Source of the DNA: Thermoflexus sp040289485
Lineage (GTDB): Bacteria; Chloroflexota; Anaerolineae; Thermoflexales; Thermoflexaceae
Direction: 5' to 3'
Length of the DNA: 8,912 bases
Assembly (NCBI RefSeq): GCF_040289485.1
Contig: NZ_PSLG01000080.1
Coordinates: 1-8,912, forward strand
Position numbers and translations under genes: made by a program. Within the stretch, counting starts at the first letter, position 1. Every line of letters starts with the position of its first letter. The notes under the pieces are model-generated. The model was not told the DNA's origin and did not search any database. It was given only the letters and a program-made list of their open reading frames with translations. Shown here one piece after another: positions 1 through 6,208 of the stretch.

Positions 1-10
1 GGCGCGCGCC

Positions 11-45
11 GGCCGGTTTCCCCAGGATAGCCATGGGGGAAGGCC
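11..45. other. Imperfect GC-rich stem-loop at the left edge
   Basis: TTCCCCA (18-24) faces TGGGGGAA (34-41) across a 9-nt loop, with one bulged G. An outer GGCC/GGCC pair (11-14 with 42-45) can close it after a 3-nt bulge. Positions 1-10 are themselves a perfect GC palindrome (GGCGCGCGCC). No T-run follows on either strand, so it does not look like a standard intrinsic terminator. It may be the end of a transcript entering from the left, but the upstream gene is outside the window and this cannot be tested here. Confidence 0.25.
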
Positions 46-84
46 TTGTCAATGGGGGAGGCTCCGCCCACGCCCCACCGCCGA

Positions 85-115
85 TCCGGAGGGCGTCCGT
101 CCCCATCCCTCCGGA
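85..115. promoter_or_regulatory. Perfect 9-bp inverted repeat, candidate operator
   Basis: TCCGGAGGG (85-93) and CCCTCCGGA (107-115) are exact reverse complements separated by 13 nt. The half-site centres are 22 bp apart, about two helical turns, which suits a dimeric DNA-binding protein on one face of the helix. The dyad ends 8 bp before the proposed -35 of the CpXC operon. As RNA it could form a 9-bp stem with a 13-nt loop, but no T-tract follows on either strand, so a terminator is less likely. The repeat is seen directly; the operator role is inference. Confidence 0.4.
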
Positions 116-123
116 GCAGGGGA

Positions 124-153
124 TTGGGAGAGCGGGGCGATCTGGATTAAACT
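124..153 (+). promoter_or_regulatory. Weak candidate sigma70-type promoter for the CpXC operon
   Basis: TTGGGA (124-129) and TAAACT (148-153) each match four of six consensus bases and are 18 nt apart. TAAACT sits in the only A/T-richer patch of an otherwise very GC-rich leader. Transcription would begin near 160, giving a leader of about 50 nt. That leader contains a small CCCG-GCGA-CGGG hairpin (163-174) followed by CCTTTTTAGG (175-184), then the strong Shine-Dalgarno AGGAGGG (196-202). The call rests on position and partial consensus only. Confidence 0.3.
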
Positions 154-208
154 TAGGGCGATCCCGGCGACGGGCCTTTTTAGGATTTCCCGATCAGGAG
201 GGATACGA

Positions 209-1579
209 ATGCCGTTCCCGCCCACCCCGACGGTCATCCGCTGCCCCTTCTGCGGGCAGCCGGTCCAGGTCTCGGTGCGTCAGATCATCGACGTCTCGGA
301 AGAACCGCATCTGAAGCGGCTGCTTCTGGCCGGCCGCCTCAACGCTTTCGTCTGCCCCCACTGCGGCAACCGGGTGAGCTTCGCCGCGCCCTTCCTTTAC
401 CACGACCCGGAGAAGGAACTGGCCTTCGTTTTCGTGCCCATGCAGCTCAACCTCAAGGAGGCCGACCGCCAGCGCATCGTCGGGCAACTCACCGACGCGG
501 TGCTGCGCCAGCTCCCGCGGGAAAAGCGGAAGGCCTACCTGTTGCAGCCGAAGGAGTTCTTCTCCATCCAGAGCCTCCTCGAGGCCATCCTGCGGGCCGA
601 CGGCTATACCGACGAGGATCTCAAGGCGATGGAGGAGCGGACCCTCCTGCTCCACCGCCTCCTCAACGCGCGGCGTATCGAGGACGCCGAGGAGTTGATC
701 CGGGAGAACGCAGGGAAGATCGACGCGGAGTTCTTCCGCCTCTTCCAGGAGGCCATGGCTTCTGTCCAGCAAGAGGGCTCCCCCGAGGAGTTCGCCCGCA
801 TCACGGCCCTCCGGGACCGGCTGCTGGAGCTCACACCTTACGGGCAAACGGTGCGGGCACGGACGCAGATCATCGAGAAGTTCACCCGCTCGCCGGGGCC
901 GGAGACCTTGCTGGAGGCCCTTCTGGAGGCGCCGGACGCCGCCACGCGCCAAACGCTGGTGGCCCTGGGGCGGGGCTTTCTGGATTATCGCTTCTTCCAA
1001 ACCCTCACCCGTCGGATCGAGGAGGCGGAGGCCGCCGGCCGGAAGGAGGAGGCCGAGCGGTTGGCCGCCCTGCGCAGGGAGATCCTGGAGGCCCGCGAGG
1101 CGGTGGATCAGGAGGTGCGCAAACTGTATGAGGAGCGGGCCCGCTTCATCCGCGAATTGCTGGCCGTGCCCTCGGAGCGGGAACTGCAGGAGCGGATGGT
1201 CCAGCGGATCGCCGAGATCGATGACATCTTCTTTGACGTGCTCCAGATGAACATCGAAGCGGCCCTGGAGGCCGGCGACCGGACCCTGGCCCAGGCCTTG
1301 AACCTGTTGGGTCAGATCGCCATGGCGCTGCTCCAGCAGACCCTCCCGCCGGAGTTGCGGCTGCTCAACGCGCTGCTGAACGTCCCCTCGGAGGAAGCGC
1401 GCCGGCGGATCCTGGAGCGCAACCGGCGGCTGTTGACGCCCGAGTTCCTGCGCTGGCTGGAGCAAATGGAGGCCCGGATGCGGGAGGACGGCCAGGAGGC
1501 CATGGCTGGTCGGATCGCCGAGATCCGGGCGCTGGCCGAACAGGTGGCCAACACCCCAGCCATCCTGCGCCCCTCGTGA
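209..1579 (+). CDS. CpXC-domain zinc-ribbon protein with fourfold helical repeat
   Basis: A 456-residue cytosolic protein of unknown function; no signal peptide or membrane segment is visible. The N-terminus carries two CPxC knuckles, C12-P-F-C15 and C49-P-H-C52, which can bind one zinc ion. With the following segment to about residue 125 they resemble the CpXC domain common in Firmicutes and Chloroflexota. The rest is almost entirely helical and charged. It contains four gap-free alignable units of about 59 residues starting at 151, 238, 317 and 389. Each opens with LL, has an aromatic or hydrophobic pair at unit positions 25-26 and a glycine at position 40. The ATG is set by AGGAGGG (196-202) with 6-nt spacing. 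This is the first gene of the operon, and its stop lies 3 nt before the next ATG. A scaffold or protein-interaction role is possible for the repeats, but no partner can be named. Confidence 0.85.
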   Translation: MPFPPTPTVIRCPFCGQPVQVSVRQIIDVSEEPHLKRLLLAGRLNAFVCPHCGNRVSFAAPFLYHDPEKELAFVFVPMQLNLKEADRQRIVGQLTDAVLRQLPREKRKAYLLQPKEFFSIQSLLEAILRADGYTDEDLKAMEERTLLLHRLLNARRIEDAEELIRENAGKIDAEFFRLFQEAMASVQQEGSPEEFARITALRDRLLELTPYGQTVRARTQIIEKFTRSPGPETLLEALLEAPDAATRQTLVALGRGFLDYRFFQTLTRRIEEAEAAGRKEEAERLAALRREILEAREAVDQEVRKLYEERARFIRELLAVPSERELQERMVQRIAEIDDIFFDVLQMNIEAALEAGDRTLAQALNLLGQIAMALLQQTLPPELRLLNALLNVPSEEARRRILERNRRLLTPEFLRWLEQMEARMREDGQEAMAGRIAEIRALAEQVANTPAILRPS

Positions 1580-1582
1580 GCG

Positions 1583-2383
1583 ATGGGTCCGATGGAGCCC
1601 CTGGGGATCGATGGGCGGTGGACGCAGACAATGGCCTGGGCCGCCGGAGGCCCACCGCGGGCGGCCCGGGTGATGCAGGTGGTGACGGAGAGCCCGCGGG
1701 TGCGCACGCTGATCTTGGACGCCCGGCTGGACGCCCGGCCGGGCCAGTTTGTGATGGCATGGCTTCCCGGCTTCGAGGAGAAGCCCTTCAGCCTGGCCGA
1801 GGTCGACCCGGTGGCCCTGACGGTGGCCCGGGTGGGCCCGTTCTCCTCCGCCCTGCACACCCTGGCCCCAGGGGACCGGCTTTGGATCCGGGGGCCTTTG
1901 GGGCAGGGGTTCGTCCTGGAAGGGCGGCGGGCGCTGCTGGTCGGTGGCGGATACGGGGTGGCCCCCCTGGCCTTTCTGGCCCGAGAGGCCATCGCCCGCG
2001 GGATGGCGGTGACCGCCATTACCGCGGCCCGGCGAGCCGAGGACGTACTCTATGCGGCGCGGTTCCAGGCGCTGGGGGCGCGGGTGGTGGTGGCCACCGA
2101 GGACGGCTCGCTGGGGGAGCGGGGGCAGGCCCCGGAGGTCGCCCGGCGGCGGCTGGAGGCCGAGCCCTATGATGTCCTTTACGGCTGCGGGCCGGAGGGG
2201 ATGCTGGAGAGCCTGAGGGCGCTGGCGGCCGCCTTGAGGATCCCTGCCCAGTTGAGCTATGAGGCCTATATGCGCTGCGGCATCGGCCTGTGCGGCTCCT
2301 GCGAGCGGGATGGGCGGCTCCTCTGCCTGGAAGGCCCTGTCCTCCGGTTCCCAGCGCCGGTGTCTGCTACGGAGAGCCGGTGA
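1583..2383 (+). CDS. pyrK: PyrK-like dihydroorotate dehydrogenase electron transfer subunit
   Basis: Ferredoxin-reductase-fold protein, 266 residues from this ATG, close to the usual PyrK length. In class 1B dihydroorotate dehydrogenase, PyrK passes electrons from PyrD to NAD+ through FAD and a [2Fe-2S] cluster. Visible features are P53-GQF at the flavin domain, E66-KPFSL at the place of the FAD-binding R-x-x-S motif (K instead of R), G104-PLGQGF, the NAD-binding G121-GGYGVAP, and a C-terminal cluster with Cys232, Cys237, Cys240 and Cys248 followed by LEGPVL. This spacing is characteristic of PyrK. The start is uncertain: 1583 is 3 nt after the upstream stop and lacks a clear Shine-Dalgarno, while ATG 1631 follows GGTGGA by 8 nt and leaves 250 residues beginning nearer the domain. 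No pyrD is in the window, so a role as another NAD(P)H-dependent reductase subunit remains possible. Confidence 0.82.
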   Translation: MGPMEPLGIDGRWTQTMAWAAGGPPRAARVMQVVTESPRVRTLILDARLDARPGQFVMAWLPGFEEKPFSLAEVDPVALTVARVGPFSSALHTLAPGDRLWIRGPLGQGFVLEGRRALLVGGGYGVAPLAFLAREAIARGMAVTAITAARRAEDVLYAARFQALGARVVVATEDGSLGERGQAPEVARRRLEAEPYDVLYGCGPEGMLESLRALAAALRIPAQLSYEAYMRCGIGLCGSCERDGRLLCLEGPVLRFPAPVSATESR

Positions 2384-2928
2384 GGATATCGGTGGGGGAT
2401 CTGTTCCGGTTCTGTCCGAAGTGTGGTGCGCGGCTGACCCATGAGTTCCTCTTCGGGCGGGAGCGCCCGGTTTGCCCGGCCTGCGGCTATATCGTTTTCT
2501 ACGATCCCAAAGTGGCTGTGGGCGTGGTGGTGGAGCAGGCGGGGCAGGTGTTGCTGGTGCGCCGGCGCTATGAACCGGGGAAGGGGGGCTGGGCCCTCCC
2601 GGCCGGCTTCGTGGAGATCGACGAGGGCCCGGTGGCCGCTGCCATCCGGGAATGCCGGGAGGAGACCGGGCTGATCGTCCGGATCTGTGGCCTGCTGGGC
2701 GTCTTTGCCGTCTCCATGGATCCGAGGGGCTCGGCGGTGTTCATCGCCTACCACGGCGTCTCAGTGGGGGGCACGCTCGCCCCAGGGGACGACGCGTTGG
2801 AGGCAGCCTTCTTCCCTCCCAATGGGCTCCCCTCGCCGTTGGTTTTCGCCAGCACCCGTCGGGCCCTGTGGCGTTGGGCGCGGCGACGGGGCCTATCGCT
2901 TCCGTGGTGGAGCGGAGCGGGCCGCTGA
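2380..2928 (+). CDS. NUDIX hydrolase with N-terminal zinc ribbon
   Basis: A 182-residue hydrolase of nucleoside diphosphates linked to another moiety; members of this architecture act on NADH, ADP-ribose or FAD. A zinc ribbon comes first (C12-PKC15 and C32-PAC35). The complete Nudix box occupies 76-98: G76, five residues, E82, seven residues, R90-E91, E94-E95, G97. All metal-binding glutamates are present. The SQPWPFPxS element typical of NudC was not seen, so the ribbon alone does not prove NADH specificity. I chose GTG 2380, which forms a GTGA overlap with the pyrK-like stop and has GGAG (2371-2374) 5 nt upstream. GTG 2392, preceded by GAGG, is an alternative. An in-frame ATG at 2290 would overlap the conserved iron-sulfur region of the upstream gene and is unlikely. 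The overlap implies translational coupling. The last 36 bp lie antisense to the convergent metallopeptidase gene. Confidence 0.9.
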   Translation: MRISVGDLFRFCPKCGARLTHEFLFGRERPVCPACGYIVFYDPKVAVGVVVEQAGQVLLVRRRYEPGKGGWALPAGFVEIDEGPVAAAIRECREETGLIVRICGLLGVFAVSMDPRGSAVFIAYHGVSVGGTLAPGDDALEAAFFPPNGLPSPLVFASTRRALWRWARRRGLSLPWWSGAGR

Positions 2929-4089
2929 GATGGGGAGGAGGAGGGAGAGGGGGCCCAGGCTCATCAGGAGGAAAAGGGCCAGCCAAGGGCCGAGGGCCTC
3001 CAGGGCGGCGGGCAGCGGCGGGCGGGGTTGCAGGGCGGCCACCGCTTCCGCTTCCAGCCGGGCGAGGGAGCGCCCAAGCACCTGGCGGACACCGCTCTCG
3101 CAGGAGCGCTCCTCGGCGTAGGCCTGCAGCAGCCGGCGCAGCCCGCCCATTCCCTCCCGATCCCGGATGTAGCGGACCACCGCCCACGCAAGCCCATCGG
3201 CCTGCCGTGCCCGCAGGGGGTCCGAGGGAAAGTCCCCACACAGGCCGCTCAGGGTGATCCCCTCCCAGCGGGGCTCTAGCAGCGCGCGGACCAGATCCGG
3301 ATCCGGTGTCCCCTCGTTGAGGAGGGCCCAGCCTTCCTCCAGCCAGCCGGGCAGCGGGCGCCCACCGGCCAGATCCCGCAGGATCACATGGGTGAGTTCA
3401 TGGGGAATCACCCGCCGCAGCGTCTCCAGGCCAGCGGCGTCCGGGGAGGCGCGCAGGATCACCGCCCGCCAGAGGGGTCGGACCTCCCCTTCCAGGTCGA
3501 CGCCGGCCAGGCGGAAGGCGGCGCGGGCCAGTTCCGGGTCCCCATACCAGAACAGTTCGATGGGTTCCGCCGGTGTGTAGCCCAGGGGTCCGCCGATACG
3601 CTCCAGGCTCTGGCGGGCCAGTTCTAGGGCCGCGCGGGCCAGGCCGGGGTCCCCAGCGTGCCAATGCAGCCGGAGGGGGCCCTCCTCCAGGGTCTTCCAG
3701 GCCACCCGGTTGTCCTGATACCGGATCGTCTGGGGCTCCGTGAACCGCCAGTGGCCCTCTGCGTCTTGCAGGCCCCACCAGAAGGTGAGGGGCGCGAAAG
3801 GCGGCAGCGGGTCCTGCCGGAGGTCCCGCTCGTAGGTCACCTGGATGCGGGTTTGCCCGTCCAGGGCGATCCGCGCGGTCTGGGGAGCCTCCATCCCGGG
3901 GAACCGGTAGAAAAGCGCTGCCTCGACGAGGGGGACCGGGCTCTCGGCCTCGAGGGTGAAGCGGAAGCGTTGGCCGAAGGTGTAGTCGGCGTCGGCGCGG
4001 GCCGTGAAGCCCTCCTCCCCCGCGCGGGAGGGGGCGGGCAGGGGGAGGAGGAGGAGGATCAACCACACCCGTAGGAGACCCCGGGACAT
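2893..4089 (-). CDS. Exported membrane-anchored peptidase-MA-like zinc metalloprotease
   Basis: A 398-residue gluzincin-type protease. The catalytic motif H230-ELTH234 is followed by G248-WLEEGWA, whose E251 or E252 is the expected third zinc ligand. This HExxH...GWLxEG pattern is that of peptidase MA-like domains found in many Chloroflexota. The N-terminus is a signal peptide (positive MSRGLLR, hydrophobic 8-18, likely cleavage after SRA at 21-23). A beta-rich region spans about 27-130, the protease domain about 135-345, and a C-terminal membrane segment about 367-387, ending in a basic RSAPPRKR tail. This predicts an external catalytic domain with a cytoplasmic tail. Cys284 and Cys330 could form a disulfide. 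ATG 4089 lies 4 nt after the permease stop and has an extended Shine-Dalgarno. It is the last gene of the HEAT-permease-peptidase operon. The substrate is unknown. Confidence 0.87.
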   Translation of the reverse strand: MSRGLLRVWLILLLLPLPAPSRAGEEGFTARADADYTFGQRFRFTLEAESPVPLVEAALFYRFPGMEAPQTARIALDGQTRIQVTYERDLRQDPLPPFAPLTFWWGLQDAEGHWRFTEPQTIRYQDNRVAWKTLEEGPLRLHWHAGDPGLARAALELARQSLERIGGPLGYTPAEPIELFWYGDPELARAAFRLAGVDLEGEVRPLWRAVILRASPDAAGLETLRRVIPHELTHVILRDLAGGRPLPGWLEEGWALLNEGTPDPDLVRALLEPRWEGITLSGLCGDFPSDPLRARQADGLAWAVVRYIRDREGMGGLRRLLQAYAEERSCESGVRQVLGRSLARLEAEAVAALQPRPPLPAALEALGPWLALFLLMSLGPLSLLLPISAARSAPPRKR

Positions 4090-4090
4090 C

Positions 4091-4101
4091 GGATCACCCC
4101 C
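4091..4101 (-). promoter_or_regulatory. Extended Shine-Dalgarno overlapping the permease stop codon
   Basis: Read on the minus strand this is GGGGGTGATCC. It can pair over 11 nt, with one G-U wobble, with the widely conserved 16S rRNA 3' end (GGAUCACCUCC). The core is 7 nt from ATG 4089. The TGA inside it (4096-4094) is the stop codon of the permease gene, so termination and re-initiation occur at the same spot. This supports both the peptidase start and coupled translation. Confidence 0.6.
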
Positions 4102-5005
4102 GCAGCCAAGCGATCCACAGGCTTAAGGTGAGCGGGCTCAGCAGCGTGGAGAGGAGGATGACGCCGGCGATGGTGTGGGGATAGACCCCAAACTCCACGG
4201 CCATCACCACGCCGGAGATGGCGGCTGGCATGGCGCTTTCCAGAATCCCGGCCTGCCAGGCGGGGCCCTCCAGCCCCCAGGCGCGGGCGAGGAGGACGGC
4301 CGTGGCGGGCATCACGGCCAGGCGCAAAGCCGTGGCCAAGCCGATCAGCGCCCGTCGGTTCTCCAGGCGGGCGCGGGAGAGCTCCAGGCCCAGGACCATC
4401 AAGAGGAGGGGGATAGCGCCCCGGCTGAGGAGGGCGACGCCGGCCTCGAGGGGCTCCGGCGGATGCCACCGGGTGAGCCGCACCAGGGCGGCCGCCAGGG
4501 CCGCGTAGAGGGCTGGGAGGGAGAGGGCCTGTCTCCAGCCAACCCGGCCGCCCCCGTGGAAGGTGAGGAGCAGCCCCACGGTGTTCAGGAGCAGGTTGTT
4601 GGTCATGAAGAAGAGCACCGCCCAGGCCATGGCGGCTTCCCCGAAGGCCCGCTGCACGACCCCCAGCCCGTAACTCCCCGCGTTGACGAACATTGCCGTC
4701 AGCATCAGCGCGGTCCGCTCCAGGGTGGACAGCCGAAGGGCCCGGCTGAGGAGGAAGGTCAGCATCCCCGCGGTCAGGGGGACGGTGGCCGCGAACCCGA
4801 GGAAACGGACCAGTTCCGCCCCGCCGATGTCCGAACGGGACAAGGAGATATACACCAGGGAGGGGTTCAGCACATAGAACGACGCCCGGGCCAGCGGCTG
4901 TGGGGGGACGTTCCAGCGCTTTCCCAGAAACCATCCGGCGGCGATGGCGATGAGGATGGGGGTGAGGTCGTGGAAAAAGATCTGCGGGATCAGGCGTAGG
5001 AACAC
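4094..5005 (-). CDS. AEC (auxin efflux carrier) family permease
   Basis: A 303-residue inner-membrane protein with about ten hydrophobic segments (roughly 13-28, 37-56, 66-88, 97-117, 122-149, 160-178, 186-208, 217-241, 248-270 and 276-299). This is the usual size and topology of bacterial AEC transporters, a secondary-carrier family whose members move malate, malonate or other organic anions. Supporting motifs are N47-P48 at the end of the second segment, N108-AGSYGLG around the discontinuous fourth helix (usual form NxGNxGLP), and M259-PAA in the ninth. The substrate cannot be inferred. The start is GTG 5005, preceded by GGGAG (5018-5014, 8-nt spacing), which is folded into a hairpin. The gene sits 18 nt after the HEAT gene and 4 nt before the metallopeptidase gene, so it is the middle cistron of a tight operon. 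Confidence 0.88.
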   Translation of the reverse strand: MFLRLIPQIFFHDLTPILIAIAAGWFLGKRWNVPPQPLARASFYVLNPSLVYISLSRSDIGGAELVRFLGFAATVPLTAGMLTFLLSRALRLSTLERTALMLTAMFVNAGSYGLGVVQRAFGEAAMAWAVLFFMTNNLLLNTVGLLLTFHGGGRVGWRQALSLPALYAALAAALVRLTRWHPPEPLEAGVALLSRGAIPLLLMVLGLELSRARLENRRALIGLATALRLAVMPATAVLLARAWGLEGPAWQAGILESAMPAAISGVVMAVEFGVYPHTIAGVILLSTLLSPLTLSLWIAWLRG

Positions 5006-5019
5006 GGGAGGCGCTCCCG
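5005..5019 (-). promoter_or_regulatory. Hairpin covering the permease ribosome binding site and start
   Basis: CGGGAG (5005-5010) and CTCCCG (5014-5019) form a perfect 6-bp stem with a 3-nt loop. In the mRNA the 5' arm contains the GGGAG Shine-Dalgarno, and the 3' arm ends on the first base of the GTG start. The HEAT stop codon is only 5 nt upstream of the stem, so a ribosome finishing the HEAT gene would melt it. The structure is seen directly; control by translational coupling is inferred. Confidence 0.45.
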
Positions 5020-5023
5020 GCCC

Positions 5024-6103
5024 TCAGCGTCGGCGGCCCCGACGGCGACCCTCCTCCTCGTCGTCCCCCGGCTCCTCCTCTCCTTCTTCCCATGCCTCCT
5101 CGTCCTCCGCTTTCCCCTCCCAGAAAGCCAGCCACGCCTCGGCCTCTTCCTCCTCCGCCTCGAGGTCCAGTTCCAGCAACGGCATCGTGCCTCCGGCCCC
5201 CTCCATCAGGTTGAGTTCCTCAAGGGCCTCCTCAGCGAGTTGGGCCAGGTCCTCGTCCTCCCCCTCGGCGAGGGCTTCCAGGATCTCGCGGGCCCGCGGC
5301 CCGCCGATCTCCCCCAGGGCCCAGATGGCCGCCTCCTGGATCTCGACGTCGCCCTCCTGGATCAGCCGTTCCAGGATGGGGACGGCCTCCCGGATCCCGA
5401 TCTCCCCCGCGGCGACCACGGCCTCGTAGCGCACGGCGGGGCTGGGGTTGCGCAGGGACTCCATCACGTAGGGAGCCCAGCGGCTCTCTGCCGTGCGCCC
5501 CATGGCAAAGAGGGCGCTGACGCGCATCCGCTCGTCCGGGTCGGCGTAGGCTTCCTCGATCATGCGGGGGAGGTCGGGCTCCAGGGTGTTGCCCAGGGCC
5601 TCTAGGGCCCGTCGCCGTACCTCCAGGGGCTCCTCCCGGTTGTAGAAGGCCTGGCGCAAGGCCTGGATGGCCGGTTGCACCGCGGAAAGGGGGATCCGTT
5701 CCATGATGCAGGCGTTGTAGAGATAGCGGCCCAGACCGATGGCCGCCCGCGCCCGGACCTCCGGGGAGGGGTCCTGTTCGAACAGTTCGAAGAAGCGGCG
5801 CAGCAACGGGAGATCGGAGTCCTCATACCACAGCCCGTCGATCGCCAAGGCCCGGACCTCGGGGTCGGGGTCGCTCAGGGCCATGCGGAAGACGCGGCCG
5901 AAGTCGACTTCCGTGTTCTCCTCGCTGAGATCGACCAGGTGGCTCATGATGGCCCGCCGCCGGGCCGGCGAGAGGGTCAGCCAAGTCCGGGCCACCTGTT
6001 CGAACTCCCGGTCGTCCAGGTCCGAAAGCCAGAACAGGCGCGGGATGGAGAGAGGGGTCTGTTCGTCCTTCAGATGGGCCAGCAGGGCTTCCACCGACGG
6101 CAT
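5024..6103 (-). CDS. HEAT-repeat protein with acidic tail
   Basis: A 359-residue cytosolic scaffold-type protein with no enzyme motif. After a helical N-terminus (1-65) come about seven HEAT-like helical pairs, each with the pattern [DN]P-[DS]-x-x-V-R-x-x-A-x-x-x-L-G. They are visible near 78-91, 111-125, 157-171, 188-202, 219-234, 250-266 and 282-294. The closest phycobilin-lyase-like and PBS-lyase HEAT repeats share this pattern, but nothing indicates lyase activity. Residues 311-351 are strongly acidic and are followed by a terminal basic GRRRGRRR. The ATG is supported by GGGAG (6115-6111) with 7-nt spacing. It is the first gene of the operon and is followed after 18 nt by the permease. 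HEAT repeats bind proteins, so it may organise a partner complex; the partner is unknown. Confidence 0.85.
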   Translation of the reverse strand: MPSVEALLAHLKDEQTPLSIPRLFWLSDLDDREFEQVARTWLTLSPARRRAIMSHLVDLSEENTEVDFGRVFRMALSDPDPEVRALAIDGLWYEDSDLPLLRRFFELFEQDPSPEVRARAAIGLGRYLYNACIMERIPLSAVQPAIQALRQAFYNREEPLEVRRRALEALGNTLEPDLPRMIEEAYADPDERMRVSALFAMGRTAESRWAPYVMESLRNPSPAVRYEAVVAAGEIGIREAVPILERLIQEGDVEIQEAAIWALGEIGGPRAREILEALAEGEDEDLAQLAEEALEELNLMEGAGGTMPLLELDLEAEEEEAEAWLAFWEGKAEDEEAWEEGEEEPGDDEEEGRRRGRRR

Positions 6104-6125
6104 CTGCGCACTCCCTTCGTGTCAT

Positions 6126-6145
6126 GCCGGGGCATCGGCCCCGGC
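6126..6145 (-). promoter_or_regulatory. Perfect 8-bp GC hairpin in the HEAT operon leader
   Basis: GCCGGGGC (6126-6133) and GCCCCGGC (6138-6145) are exact reverse complements around a 4-nt loop. The stem is all G/C and lies between the predicted transcription start (about 6158) and the GGGAG Shine-Dalgarno at 6115-6111, roughly 10 nt upstream of the latter. No U-run follows in the transcript, so it is not a normal terminator. It could protect the 5' end, modulate initiation or be a protein-binding dyad. Structure seen, role inferred. Confidence 0.5.
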
Positions 6146-6164
6146 GGGCTCTCTGTTCATTCTA

Positions 6165-6193
6165 TCTATATCGCGACAGGGGGTGCTTTTCAA
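6165..6193 (-). promoter_or_regulatory. Sigma70-type promoter of the HEAT-permease-peptidase operon
   Basis: On the minus strand TTGAAA (6193-6188) and TATAGA (6170-6165) are separated by exactly 17 nt. The -35 matches five of six and the -10 four of six consensus bases. The surrounding stretch is A/T-rich compared with the rest of the window. Transcription would start near 6158, 55 nt before the HEAT ATG. It lies just beyond the stop of the upstream kinase gene (6209), so the operon can be transcribed independently of it. Confidence 0.6.
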
Positions 6194-6208
6194 GCGGGCG
6201 GAGGGAGA

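Noticed and set aside
163..184. CCCG-GCGA-CGGG hairpin followed by TTTTT as an intrinsic terminator
   Set aside because: The stem is only 4 bp and it lies between the candidate promoter and the CpXC ribosome binding site, so a terminator is not convincing; attenuation cannot be excluded.
194..1858. Minus-strand open frame of 554 codons opposite the CpXC and PyrK-like genes
   Set aside because: It is a mirror of the real genes, with no recognisable domain, a low-complexity composition and no sensible gene context.
5040..5180. Pyrimidine-rich plus-strand tract as a DNA repeat or triplex-forming element
   Set aside because: It is explained by GAG/GAA/GAC codons of the acidic tail of the HEAT protein.
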